64,000 nt of DNA from Pseudomonas rhizophila. Lineage in GTDB: Bacteria > Pseudomonadota > Gammaproteobacteria > Pseudomonadales > Pseudomonadaceae. Position 1 is the first letter of the stretch. The number at the start of each line of letters is the position of its first letter. Of this stretch, positions 44,389-54,098 are shown one piece after another. The DNA is taken from contig NZ_CP024081.1 in NCBI RefSeq assembly GCF_003033885.1, forward strand, positions 2,787,462-2,851,461, written 5' to 3'. The translations under genes were made by a program, and so were the position numbers. The notes below the pieces were generated by a model. It was not told the DNA's origin, searched no databases, and saw nothing but the letters and a program-made list of their open reading frames with translations.

Positions 44389-45456
44389 ATGCAAAATAAT
44401 CCAGTCGAAACCCATCGCTCTGATGAGATTGACCTTATTGCCCTCGCTCAGGGTCTTTGGTCCCAAAAATGGTTGATCATTGGTGTGACTCTTTTAGTCA
44501 CGGTAGGCGCGGCTGCGTATGCGTTTCTCAGTAAGCCGGTCTATGAGTCCAAGCTTTTCATCATGCCGCCAACGCAGAATGATATAGCCGAGCTGAATTT
44601 TGGTCGTGGGAAAAGCACTGAGCTGGAACCTTATTCGATCAAGTATGTTTATGACGTTTTTGCCAGAAACCTTCAAGGCGAGTCCCTGCGTCAGAAGTTC
44701 TTCAATGAGATTTATCTTCCCTCCCTCGATGAGTCTCAGCGACAGGGCGCGCTCGACCGTTTGTACGCGCGCTTTTCCCGGGAACTGGTGATCAAAGGGC
44801 CGGGAAAAGATACGCCAGATCGCTTTTCGGTGGCCGTTCAAGGTGGGGACCCTGTCCGGGCCACTGAATGGGCAAAGATCTACGTCCAACACGCCAGCGA
44901 AGCTGCTGAGTCGGAGCTGGTCAAGAACGTGAGCACCGAGGCGTCGGTAAATGCGCGTAACCTTGAGCAGCAAATTGTGAGCTTGCGCGAGACTGCGCAG
45001 CGCGTTCGCGAGGACCGCATTCAGCAGCTGCGGGAGGCGTTGAAGATCGCTGAAGCGATCGGTTTGACCTCGCCGAGAATCAACTCTTCTGCGGCGGTGG
45101 ATATCACGGTAGATACCGGCGATAAAATGGATTACCAGCGGGGTAGCAAAGCATTGGCGGCGGAAATCAATGCGCTGGAGTCCAGGTCTTCTGATGATGC
45201 ATTTATTACTGATTTACGGCCGCTGCAGATGCAGTACGGTTTATATCGTAAGTTGAATGTTGATCCTGAAAGGATTTCGGTTTATCGGCAGGATGGTAGT
45301 ATTGAAGTGCCGGAGAGTCCGATAAGGCCAAGAAAACTTTTTATTCTTGTAGTGGGTTTTATTTCTGGGCTGGTATTAGGTGGATTTATCGCATTGATTC
45401 GATTTTTGGTCATTCGGCTATCAACAGCGTCGGGTGTAGTAGCTGCTCGTTCGTAG
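44389..45456 (+). CDS. wzz: O-antigen chain length determinant Wzz
   Basis: The 355-residue protein starts at the ATG at 44389 (MQNNPVETHRSDEIDLI), preceded by GGACATGAGG; in-frame starts at 44377 and 44350 are alternatives. It has the Wzz layout: an N-terminal transmembrane helix (WLIIGVTLLVTVGAAAYAF), a large periplasmic helical domain with coiled-coil (about 190-270), and a C-terminal helix (LFILVVGFISGLVLGGFIAL) after a proline-rich stretch. It regulates the modal length of Wzy-polymerised O-antigen. The IS element lies between it and the rest of the locus. Confidence 0.92.
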   Translation: MQNNPVETHRSDEIDLIALAQGLWSQKWLIIGVTLLVTVGAAAYAFLSKPVYESKLFIMPPTQNDIAELNFGRGKSTELEPYSIKYVYDVFARNLQGESLRQKFFNEIYLPSLDESQRQGALDRLYARFSRELVIKGPGKDTPDRFSVAVQGGDPVRATEWAKIYVQHASEAAESELVKNVSTEASVNARNLEQQIVSLRETAQRVREDRIQQLREALKIAEAIGLTSPRINSSAAVDITVDTGDKMDYQRGSKALAAEINALESRSSDDAFITDLRPLQMQYGLYRKLNVDPERISVYRQDGSIEVPESPIRPRKLFILVVGFISGLVLGGFIALIRFLVIRLSTASGVVAARS

Positions 45457-45688
45457 CTGATAGTAAATAGCCGACTTCCTCTTGAGGCGATTATCGCGGA
45501 TTGAGGTGCAACTTCTTAAGCTATGTTTTTCATGTTTCCCGCAAAATCGAACCTACTCCAGATATCCGCTTGGAAGGTGCGCCAGCTAGGTTAGGGGAGG
45601 GGGGCTGCGATCTCTGTAGGCGAGGTGGAGTGGTCTAATGAAACCGGACACCCATTTGGGCGAGAATATCGCCACATAGAGGTGTCAG

Positions 45689-45975
45689 ATGACCAAACAA
45701 CGCCGTACCTTTTCCGCTGAATTCAAACGCGAGGCTGCCGACCTCGTTCTTAAGCAGGATTACAGCTTCATTGAGGCCAGCCGCTCGCTTGGTGTCGGCG
45801 AGTCGGCTTTGCGCCGATGGGTCGACCAAGTGCAGCAAGAACGCACGGGCGTCACCCAGCAGAGCAAAGCGCTGACCCCGGAGCAGCAGAAAATCCAAGA
45901 GCTGGAAGCCCGAATTGCTCGCCTTGAGCGGGAAAAATCGATCTTAAAAAAGGCTACCGCGCTCTTGATGTCTGA

Positions 45976-45997
<22 letters not shown>
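45689..45997 (+). CDS. IS3-family transposase OrfA
   Basis: The 102-residue protein has an N-terminal helix-turn-helix of the transposase_8 type (FSAEFKREAADLVLKQDYSFIEASRSLGVGESALRRW) and a C-terminal leucine-zipper-like helix (PEQQKIQELEARIARLEREK). It ends LMSEDLERSR. Complete and in frame, but its OrfB partner is inactivated. Confidence 0.88.
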
Positions 45998-46618
<621 letters not shown>

Positions 46619-46626
46619 CCACTACA

Positions 46627-47026
46627 AGGAGCGTTTGTGTCCTGCTAGGACCGCCTGTCTCTTTGATCAAATCAAATTCGTGTAGGCATGCTGTGCCTAT
46701 CCTTTAGCGTTCTCCTATAATTTTGCCTGATGGCGATCTGCAGTGAATGCGATGTTCATTTCCTCCCCCATATCTCGGCTTAAGCGCGTACCGAAGCAAG
46801 GAATTCACCTATCGTTGGATAGGAAGCTCTGCGCGCAGATGATTGTGGCTAAGGATTTTTCCCCTTTAGTTGTATAATCTATTCATCTGAAGGTTCAACG
46901 CGCTTGGTTGAGGTCTTGCTCGATGGTTTAGAGCAAGCAAGCTGGAGAGCTGGTCCCTCCAGCCCAGCCAGTGAAGGGCGTTCCGCAATGAGTGGTGGGT
47001 GGATGTTGAGCGTTAGTGATTAGAGT
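46627..47026. other. Non-coding gap between the IS remnant and the rfaH-like gene
   Basis: About 400 bp with no convincing gene. A -10-like TATAAT is at 46873-46878, but the best -35-like sequences are badly spaced, so it is only a possible promoter for the rfaH-like gene and the locus downstream. A short hairpin-like AGCTGGAGAGCTGGTCCCTC lies near 46940. Confidence 0.35.
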
Positions 47027-47545
47027 ATGGACATGAATATTCGCAATGCAATCAGCGAATCCACCCTCTGCAAGCGGCGGAAGGCTTGGTATCGGGCGCA
47101 GTGTAAATCCAGGCAGGATCATCGAGCTGAAGAAAATCTGCAGCGGAAGGGCTATGCGTGTACTCGTCCCATGTGCCGTCGTGTTCGAATCGTACGAGGA
47201 CAGCCCCGGATCGTCCAAGAGTCACGATTTCCAAGATACCCATTCATAAATCTTCCTGCCGATACCGATTGGTCTCCTTTGCGTTCGACCCATGGGGTTA
47301 GTCGTATTGTGAGTTTTGGAGGGCGACCGCTGCGGCTAGCTAACTCTGTCGTCCTGAAATTACAACACCGCGATGAGTTGATGAGTAACTTTCATGTCAC
47401 GTGCTCAGAGCGTGCTCAATCTCTCGAACCAACTTGCATTGAGCTTGATATTATTATGGTGGCTGCGGACGGTAAAGAGCGAATGGTCATGCTCGTAAAT
47501 TGCTTGAATCGACAGGAGCAATCGATAAGTCATCATTATACATAG
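47027..47545 (+). CDS. rfaH: RfaH-like transcription antiterminator (NusG paralog)
   Basis: The 172-residue protein has the NusG/RfaH N-terminal domain: KAWYRAQCKSRQDHRAEENL, then the KIVRG-equivalent RIVRGQPRIVQESRFPRY, then STHGVSRIVSFGG. The C-terminal part aligns only loosely to a KOW domain (MVAADGKERMVMLVNCLNRQ is recognisable, but the usual KOW glycines read SERAQSLEP), so it may be diverging or partly decayed. RfaH is recruited at ops sites to let RNA polymerase and ribosomes through long polysaccharide operons. Here it sits just upstream of such an operon and of an ops-like element. ATG at 47033 is an alternative start. Confidence 0.8.
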   Translation: MDMNIRNAISESTLCKRRKAWYRAQCKSRQDHRAEENLQRKGYACTRPMCRRVRIVRGQPRIVQESRFPRYPFINLPADTDWSPLRSTHGVSRIVSFGGRPLRLANSVVLKLQHRDELMSNFHVTCSERAQSLEPTCIELDIIMVAADGKERMVMLVNCLNRQEQSISHHYT

Positions 47546-47593
47546 CTATATAACCGGATCACCTGAACGGATTCGGGCGTGGAAAGCATGAAT

Positions 47594-47638
47594 CAGCGCA
47601 CTAGGGCGTCGACGGTTAACCCTAGGACGGTAGCATGC
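47594..47638 (+). promoter_or_regulatory. JUMPStart / ops-like element before the O-antigen operon
   Basis: The segment begins CAGCGCACTAGGG, continues through GGTTAACCC and ends with GGACGGTAGCATGC at 47625-47638. This order resembles the enterobacterial JUMPStart (CAGCGCTCTGGTAGC ... GTTAAGCC ... GGCGGTAGCGTGC), whose end is the ops site that recruits RfaH. The ops-like part differs by an extra A and by A for G in GCATGC. It lies 58 bp before the wbpO start. Confidence 0.75.
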
Positions 47639-47695
47639 ATAGAAGCATGTTTTAGTTTGACCAGACTCATTCATTCGATAATTTAGGCTTTGACT

Positions 47696-48973
47696 ATGCA
47701 TCAATTGAACGATATTAAACTTGCTATTATTGGCCTGGGTTATGTGGGGTTACCGCTTGCTGTAGAGTTTGGAAAGTTTCGCCCGGTGGTTGGGTTTGAT
47801 ATCAACCAACCTCGTATAGACGCTCTGAAATCCGGACATGACTCTACGCTTGAAGTTAGCGATGCTGAACTAAATCAATCCAAATATCTAGGCTATAGCT
47901 CTATTGTAAGTGAGTTAGGTGAGTGCAACACTTTTATAGTGACTGTGCCCACGCCAATTGATCAATATAATCAGCCGGATCTTACCCCGCTGATCAAGTC
48001 TTCCGAGACTATCGGTAAAGTGCTTAAGAAAAATGATATTGTCATTTACGAATCCACTGTTTATCCAGGCGCAACGGAGGAAGAATGTGTTCCTGTGTTG
48101 GAGCGAGTTTCAGGTCTTGTCTTTAATGTCGACTTTTTTGTGGGGTACAGCCCGGAGCGTATAAATCCAGGTGATAAAGAGCATCGTGTTACTACAATAA
48201 AAAAGGTGACTTCCGGTTCTACCCCGGAAATAGCTGATCTGGTGGATGCGCTTTATAATCAGATAATCACTGCCGGCACCCACAAGGCCAGCAGTATCAA
48301 AGTCGCAGAGGCTGCGAAGGTTATCGAAAACACGCAACGTGATCTCAATATCGCTCTTATAAACGAACTTGCAATTATCTTCAACAAAATGGGGATTGAC
48401 ACAGAGGCCGTTCTTCAAGCTGCCGGTACTAAATGGAATTTCCTACCTTTCCGGCCCGGTCTAGTGGGTGGTCATTGCATTGGTGTCGACCCGTACTACT
48501 TGACGCACAAGGCCCAAGCTATCGGCTATCACCCTGAAATCATTCTTGCTGGCCGTCGACTTAACGACAGCATGGGAGCGTATGTTGTTTCCCAACTGGT
48601 GAAAGCGATGTTAAAACGCCGAATTCATGTGGATGGCGCCCGTGTTTTGATCATGGGCTTGACATTTAAGGAGAACTGCCCGGATCTACGCAATACGCGT
48701 ATCGTCGATATTGTTGCTGAACTGGCGGAGTACAATATTGCGGTAGATGTCTACGATCCGTGGGTCAGCGTTGCTGAAGCTGAGCATGAATATGCTATCA
48801 CCCCAATATCCGAACCGATGACTAACACCTACGATGGTATTGTTGTCGCGGTCGCACATAATGAGTTTCGGGATATGGGGGCTGAAACCATTCGCAGTTT
48901 TGGTAAGACTGAACATATTCTATATGACCTTAAATATTTGCTGGCTAGCTCGGATTCCGATATTCGCCTTTAA
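47696..48973 (+). CDS. wbpO: UDP-N-acetylhexosamine 6-dehydrogenase (WbpO/TviB)
   Basis: The ATG at 47696 gives a 425-residue UDP-sugar dehydrogenase. It has an N-terminal NAD site [16 protein letters not shown], a central conserved helix, and the catalytic cysteine in [13 protein letters not shown] (about residue 261). It is very similar over its full length to what is known of P. aeruginosa WbpO and Salmonella TviB, which oxidise UDP-GlcNAc/UDP-GalNAc to the uronic acid. The wbpP neighbour makes UDP-GalNAcA the likely product. It is the first gene after the ops-like site. Confidence 0.92.
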   Translation: MHQLNDIKLAIIGLGYVGLPLAVEFGKFRPVVGFDINQPRIDALKSGHDSTLEVSDAELNQSKYLGYSSIVSELGECNTFIVTVPTPIDQYNQPDLTPLIKSSETIGKVLKKNDIVIYESTVYPGATEEECVPVLERVSGLVFNVDFFVGYSPERINPGDKEHRVTTIKKVTSGSTPEIADLVDALYNQIITAGTHKASSIKVAEAAKVIENTQRDLNIALINELAIIFNKMGIDTEAVLQAAGTKWNFLPFRPGLVGGHCIGVDPYYLTHKAQAIGYHPEIILAGRRLNDSMGAYVVSQLVKAMLKRRIHVDGARVLIMGLTFKENCPDLRNTRIVDIVAELAEYNIAVDVYDPWVSVAEAEHEYAITPISEPMTNTYDGIVVAVAHNEFRDMGAETIRSFGKTEHILYDLKYLLASSDSDIRL

Positions 48974-49044
48974 ATAAAATTCAAATAGGCCAATGCCCGG
49001 GGATGCTCGGGTGTTGTACACTTTCTAACTATGAATCGAATTTT

Positions 49045-50070
49045 ATGACTCGCTATGAAACCTTGCTGAAAACTCTCCCGTTATCTCCAAAGCAATGGCT
49101 GATTACGGGGGTTGCCGGATTCATCGGATCAAACCTGCTGGAAACACTACTAAAACTTGATCAGTGTGTGATCGGTCTGGATAATTTTGCAACCGGCCAT
49201 CAGCACAACCTTGATGAAGTTAAGCGTGAAGTGACGGCTCAGCAATGGGAGCGGTTTAGATTTGTTGAGGGAGATATACGGGATCTTAAGAGCTGTGAGC
49301 AAGCCTGTTCCGGTGTGGACTATGTACTGCATCAAGCAGCTCTTGGGTCGGTACCTCGTTCGCTAAACGACCCCATTACTACAAATGCCACTAATATAGA
49401 TGGCTTCTTAAATATGCTGGTGGCAGCCAGAGACGCTAAGGTTGAGAGTTTTACCTATGCTGCAAGCAGTTCTACTTACGGTGATCATCCAGGTCTACCT
49501 AAGATTGAGGATGTGATTGGCAAACCATTGTCACCTTACGCCGTGACTAAGTATGTGAACGAACTATATGCCGACGTTTTTGCACGTTGCTATGGGTTCA
49601 ACAGTATCGGTCTACGTTATTTCAATGTATTCGGAAAGCGCCAAGATCCGGCGGGCGCTTACGCGGCAGTAATTCCGAAGTGGACGTCGTCGATGATAAG
49701 AAATGACGACGTTTTTATCAACGGTGACGGGAAAACCAGTCGTGATTTTTGCTTTATAGAAAATACAGTCCAAGCTAATTTGTTGGCAGCCACCACTGCT
49801 AATAAAGATTCATTAAATCAAGTGTATAACGTTGCTGTTAGTGGGCGTACTGATCTGAACCTACTATTCACTGTGCTTCAAAGCGAACTGAAAAAAAATG
49901 ATGTAAATTACAGTAAGAGTGCAATATATCGCGATTTTCGTAAGGGCGATGTACGGCACTCTCAAGCGGATATTAGTAAAATCACCGAATTATTGGGTTA
50001 TCAACCAAAGTTTGATATTGAACGAGGTATCGCGCATGCCATGCCTTGGTATATCAGTTTTTTAAAGTGA
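49045..50070 (+). CDS. wbpP: UDP-N-acetylglucosamine 4-epimerase (WbpP/TviC)
   Basis: From the ATG at 49045 ([13 protein letters not shown]) the protein is 341 residues. It is an extended SDR: NAD site [13 protein letters not shown], the serine cluster [16 protein letters not shown] and YxxxK in [15 protein letters not shown] (about Y166). WbpP/TviC-type epimerases interconvert UDP-GlcNAc(A) and UDP-GalNAc(A). The pair with wbpO is the standard route to UDP-GalNAcA. Confidence 0.9.
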   Translation: MTRYETLLKTLPLSPKQWLITGVAGFIGSNLLETLLKLDQCVIGLDNFATGHQHNLDEVKREVTAQQWERFRFVEGDIRDLKSCEQACSGVDYVLHQAALGSVPRSLNDPITTNATNIDGFLNMLVAARDAKVESFTYAASSSTYGDHPGLPKIEDVIGKPLSPYAVTKYVNELYADVFARCYGFNSIGLRYFNVFGKRQDPAGAYAAVIPKWTSSMIRNDDVFINGDGKTSRDFCFIENTVQANLLAATTANKDSLNQVYNVAVSGRTDLNLLFTVLQSELKKNDVNYSKSAIYRDFRKGDVRHSQADISKITELLGYQPKFDIERGIAHAMPWYISFLK

Positions 50071-50241
50071 TCATTACCTAAATATTATTATCATGGTTTA
50101 TCTTAATTCTGTTGAATTGCAGGCGCTGGGATTTAAGCGAGTGGGTAAAGTCTTGAAATGGCGGATTGTTTGCCTGTCAAAAAAACGTTGTGTATTTTGA
50201 ATGTTGCGGATAGCTAACTTAAATTAATTAATGGGCAAAGT

Positions 50242-51372
50242 ATGATTTCGTTTAATAAGCCTCCCTATACCGGAAATGAAGAGAAGCACGTATTGACCGC
50301 TATGCGTAGCACTAAAATTTCAGGAGATGGCCATTATAGCGGTCTATGCCACCAATGGTTCGAGAAAGAACTTTCTTGTGCGAAGGCTTTGTTGACTCCG
50401 TCCTGCACCCATGCATTGGAAATGGCCGCAATACTCGTGGGGATCCAGCCGGGCGACGAAGTTATAATGCCTAGCTATACATTTGTCAGCACAGCAAATG
50501 CCTTTGCTTTGAGAGGGGCAACGATAGTATTTGTGGATATCAGACCAGATACCATGAATATCGACGAGCGTCTCATTGAATGTGCTATCACAGAAAAAAC
50601 AAGAGCAATAGTGCCCGTTCATTATGCCGGCATCTCTTGCGAAATGGACACTATTATGGATATTGCCGCGCGGCATAAACTTTACGTTATTGAAGACGCG
50701 GCTCAAGGTCAAGGATCTACCTATAAAGGTCGGGCACTCGGAAGTATTGGTCATTTGGGAGCGTACAGCTTCCATGAGACAAAAAACTATACAAGTGGTG
50801 GCGAGGGAGGACTGTTGATAATCAACGATCAGCAGTTTGTCAGTCGTGCCGAAATCATTCGCGAAAAAGGTACAAATAGAAGCCAATTTTTCCGCGGAAT
50901 GGTTGATAAATATAGCTGGGTAGATATCGGAAGTAGTTATTTACCTTCAGATATCCAAGCGGCGTTTCTCTGGGGGCAGTTGGAAAAATCTATTGCTATT
51001 AAAGAAAATCGATTGACGACGTGGGCTCAGTACAGTGCAGGGCTTCAATCTCTAGCAGCTGAAGGTAAAATTTCTCTTCCAGAAGTTCCTCTTGGATGCG
51101 AGCATAATGCTCATATGTTTTACTTGAAAGTAGCTGGTTTGGAAGTCAGGACCAGTTTGCTAGAGTATCTCGCGAAGCAAGGTGTTCATGCGGTTTTCCA
51201 TTATGTTCCCCTTCATTCAGCCATTTGCGGGGAGCGTTACAGCCGTTTTCATGGAGAAGATGTGCAAACCACGCAAGGGAGCGAGCAACTTATTCGCTTA
51301 CCTATTTGGTACGGCATCCCAGAGAGCGATGTCGCCCAGGTGATTGATGCTATTCAGAGGTTCTTTCGTTGA
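50242..51372 (+). CDS. wecE: dTDP-4-amino-4,6-dideoxygalactose transaminase (WecE/RffA-like)
   Basis: The 376-residue DegT/DnrJ aminotransferase closely follows E. coli WecE along its whole length (PSYTFVSTANAFALRGA, VPVHYAGISCEMDTIM, REKGTNRSQFFRG, FHGEDVQTT), with the PLP lysine at K181 in HETKNYTSGGEGG. WecE makes dTDP-Fuc4N from dTDP-4-keto-6-deoxyglucose. The sugar donor genes rmlA/rmlB are not in this window. A 171-bp gap without features precedes it; its stop overlaps wzx. Confidence 0.9.
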   Translation: MISFNKPPYTGNEEKHVLTAMRSTKISGDGHYSGLCHQWFEKELSCAKALLTPSCTHALEMAAILVGIQPGDEVIMPSYTFVSTANAFALRGATIVFVDIRPDTMNIDERLIECAITEKTRAIVPVHYAGISCEMDTIMDIAARHKLYVIEDAAQGQGSTYKGRALGSIGHLGAYSFHETKNYTSGGEGGLLIINDQQFVSRAEIIREKGTNRSQFFRGMVDKYSWVDIGSSYLPSDIQAAFLWGQLEKSIAIKENRLTTWAQYSAGLQSLAAEGKISLPEVPLGCEHNAHMFYLKVAGLEVRTSLLEYLAKQGVHAVFHYVPLHSAICGERYSRFHGEDVQTTQGSEQLIRLPIWYGIPESDVAQVIDAIQRFFR

Positions 51373-52775
51373 ACTTCCGAACGGTCTCTGTTTATGCGGT
51401 AGGGATTGCTCTTGGAGCTGCATTAAGTCTTATTACTTTACCTATACTTGCATGGCTATTTCCGCCTGAGGATGTGGGTAGGGTTTCCTTGTTTCAGCTC
51501 TCCTTGTCGCTGATAGTAGTATTTTTTTCCTTCGGTCTTGATCAATCATATGTTCGAAATTTTAATGAGGTAGAGGATAAAGTAAATCTTGCTCGAATCT
51601 GTATGATGCCGGGATTTTTCGCATTACTAATAGGCGTGGCCCTAGTCGGTATGTATGCAAAGCAGTTGTCTTACTGGCTGTTCGATTTGGATAGTTTATT
51701 GCTTTACGGGATATTTTCGTTCGCTGTGGTTGTTTTGTATCTAGAGCGTTTTTTTTCCGTTTTTATTAGGATGAAAGAGTTGTCATTCGCGTACAGTTTG
51801 ACTCGAGTATTCCCTAAGCTATTATTTCTGATATTTGTTTTTGGGGTTTTTTTGTTCCCCGCCCAGAAAAGCTTTGTTCTTTTAGCCGGTATGCAGAGCC
51901 TCTGCTGGTTATTGGTTGTGTTAATTATGCTGTGCTATCTGAAAGATGAATATTTAAAAAATAAAAAGCTTGTTTTTGAGTTCAGGGCTACGCGAGAGCT
52001 CTTCTATTTTGGTTTTCCATTGATGTTGAATGGTATTGCCTTTTGGGGGCTTAGCTTTCTAGATCGAATAATGCTTAAAGAGCTTTCGTCATTGTCTGAG
52101 TTGGGTGTTTATGCCGTGGCGTCAACTTTGGCGGGGGCTGCAATATTGTTCCAACAGATATTCACTACTATGTGGCATCCGGTAATTTACAAGTGGGTCT
52201 CCGAGGGCGCTGCCGAAGTAAAGTTGAAGAATATAAATGAGTCTGTTCAGTTATTTTCACTAGTCCTGATTTGCATAATTGCGCTGTGCTCGTTTGTTGT
52301 AATCTATGTTCTTCCAGAGGCGTACGTTTCAGCTAGATACATGCTTCCCGCTTGTATGGTTCCTCCTTTGCATATAATGATAACTGAGGTCTCTGGTATT
52401 GGAATAAGTATCTCAAAGAGAACTAAATTTCTCCCGGTCATTACTCTTGTCTGTGTGCTGGTAAACTTGGGCTTTAACTATTTTTTGATACCGACATTTG
52501 GTGCTGGAGGAGCAGCAGCATCCACTGCTCTTGCTTTTTCTCTATACCTAATACTTAAGACGGAGGTTTCTAATAGAGTTTGGGTTTCTTTTTCAAATGC
52601 GAAATTTTATATTTTCTCCTCTTCCGTTGTCGCGCTGTGTGTAATAAGTGCGCTGGTTGGTGAAGCCTTGGGTTATGGGCTCTATGTCGCTTGGGTAGCA
52701 GCGTTGTGTTTGTGTATATTGGGATACAAGGCGCAGGTGAGATTGTTGTACGGTTTTATAAGAGGTCGAATATAA
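51369..52775 (+). CDS. wzx: O-antigen flippase Wzx
   Basis: A TTG start overlapping the wecE stop (TTGA) gives 468 residues with about twelve to fourteen hydrophobic helices over the full length (first SVYAVGIALGAALSLITLPI, last CLCILGYKAQVRLL). The pattern is that of the polysaccharide-transport/MOP superfamily (Wzx-like). It would flip undecaprenyl-linked O-units across the inner membrane. AT-rich codon use. Confidence 0.88.
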   Translation: MNFRTVSVYAVGIALGAALSLITLPILAWLFPPEDVGRVSLFQLSLSLIVVFFSFGLDQSYVRNFNEVEDKVNLARICMMPGFFALLIGVALVGMYAKQLSYWLFDLDSLLLYGIFSFAVVVLYLERFFSVFIRMKELSFAYSLTRVFPKLLFLIFVFGVFLFPAQKSFVLLAGMQSLCWLLVVLIMLCYLKDEYLKNKKLVFEFRATRELFYFGFPLMLNGIAFWGLSFLDRIMLKELSSLSELGVYAVASTLAGAAILFQQIFTTMWHPVIYKWVSEGAAEVKLKNINESVQLFSLVLICIIALCSFVVIYVLPEAYVSARYMLPACMVPPLHIMITEVSGIGISISKRTKFLPVITLVCVLVNLGFNYFLIPTFGAGGAAASTALAFSLYLILKTEVSNRVWVSFSNAKFYIFSSSVVALCVISALVGEALGYGLYVAWVAALCLCILGYKAQVRLLYGFIRGRI

Positions 52776-54062
52776 ATGTTATTTGTGCACGGTTCTTTGG
52801 CGCTCGGTGGCGTTGAGACTTTTTATGTAAGAATGGCTCAAGGTAGGAAAAAACGCGGGCTGGTAACTAAGTTTTTAATACTTTCAGCTGAGAGTAAAAG
52901 TCATCCTGAGCTTGTGAGTCGAGCTAAGGCTTGTGCAGAAGTATATTTCCTCGATGAGATAATACGATCACCCTTCACGCTTCCCTCTAGCGCAATTATT
53001 TATCAGTTTTCTTTGATTTATCCATTAAGACGCTCAGTGTTGCAAAAGATTTTTAACGGAATTAACTGTGCCCATGTCTCAAACGGCTTTTGTGCACACA
53101 TGGTGTTGCGCTTGGCGTCGGTCTTGAAAATCGATTTAGGTCTCACAATGGGGCTTTATCACTCGATGGAGTTTTCTTGGGGCGCGCGTCTTCCCCGGTT
53201 ACCTTTCTTTGAAAGAAGTAATCGTCAGCTTTTCTATTATTTACATGCGGTACAAGCCTTAATGTTCTTTAATGAGAAGACGGTAGATTTATATTCAAAG
53301 CTTTCCGGAAAAGATTTTAGTAACGTCGGCTTGTTTCCGCTGGGGGTTGTGGAAGGAATTTCAACGTTACCATCCAAGCGGTTTAGTCCGTTTCTTAACT
53401 TAGGCTCTGTTGGACGCCTTGTGGATTTTAAATCTTACAATTTATGGATGCTGGATGTCGTTAATGAGCTTAGGAGGTTGGGCCTTACTGTCAGATACGA
53501 TATCTATGGGTATGGACCGACAGAGGAAACTATAGCTGACAAAATAAGAGATCTACATCTCGAAGATATTGTTTTCCTGAGAGGGAGTCTTGATTATTCT
53601 GAATTTTCTAAAATCGTATCTGAGTTCGATATATTTGTCGGGTCGGGTACTGCATTGGTTGAAGCGGCGGGGCTAGGTGTTCCATCAATTATTGGGATCG
53701 AAAACTCTAATGAAGCGACCACATACGGATTTTTGAGTGAGATACCGGGCTTCTCTTACAATGAAGACGGCCTTTATCCAAAGAGAAGTGCGGTGGATAT
53801 ACTTGTTGATTTTAGTTCTTATAATGAAGTTGATAAGTTGATTCTGAGTGAGGCACATGTAAAAAAAGCTGAGATGTTTTCTGTAGATACGTGTGTGGAG
53901 AATTTCGAGCAGGTCAAGCCTTCTGCTATGCTGAACTCACCATTGCGGAAAAAGTCTTCTCTCTTCTTCCGTTTTTTATATACTAGCAGCGTAGTTTTTT
54001 TTTCCCTGCTCTGGAGGCTTAAGGGACGTAAGTTAAGTCAGGTGGTGAGGTCTGTTGACTGA
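52776..54062 (+). CDS. Glycosyltransferase (GT4-like)
   Basis: The 428-residue protein starts directly after the wzx stop. The N-terminus MLFVHGSLALGGVETFYVRMA has the GGxE motif common to GT-B donors/acceptors, and the C-terminal half has LGSVGRLVDFKSYNLWML, YGYGPTEETIADKI and a GSGTALVEAAGLGVPSIIG motif (EX7E-type). A C-terminal hydrophobic patch (FLYTSSVVFFSLLW) may anchor it in the membrane. Donor and linkage are unknown. Confidence 0.8.
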   Translation: MLFVHGSLALGGVETFYVRMAQGRKKRGLVTKFLILSAESKSHPELVSRAKACAEVYFLDEIIRSPFTLPSSAIIYQFSLIYPLRRSVLQKIFNGINCAHVSNGFCAHMVLRLASVLKIDLGLTMGLYHSMEFSWGARLPRLPFFERSNRQLFYYLHAVQALMFFNEKTVDLYSKLSGKDFSNVGLFPLGVVEGISTLPSKRFSPFLNLGSVGRLVDFKSYNLWMLDVVNELRRLGLTVRYDIYGYGPTEETIADKIRDLHLEDIVFLRGSLDYSEFSKIVSEFDIFVGSGTALVEAAGLGVPSIIGIENSNEATTYGFLSEIPGFSYNEDGLYPKRSAVDILVDFSSYNEVDKLILSEAHVKKAEMFSVDTCVENFEQVKPSAMLNSPLRKKSSLFFRFLYTSSVVFFSLLWRLKGRKLSQVVRSVD

Positions 54063-54098
54063 TTAATCGTTACTGAAAATATTGTTCTTTTTCATAGG

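Noticed and set aside
44217..44399. 60-codon frame between lapA and wzz with one hydrophobic stretch
   Set aside because: It needs a TTG start without a good ribosome binding site, overlaps the wzz start and resembles nothing I know.
45946..45952. A-AAA-AAG slippery site in orfA as the OrfAB frameshift signal
   Set aside because: In the -1 frame a TGA follows at 45973, before the OrfB frame opens, so slippage here could not produce an OrfAB fusion.
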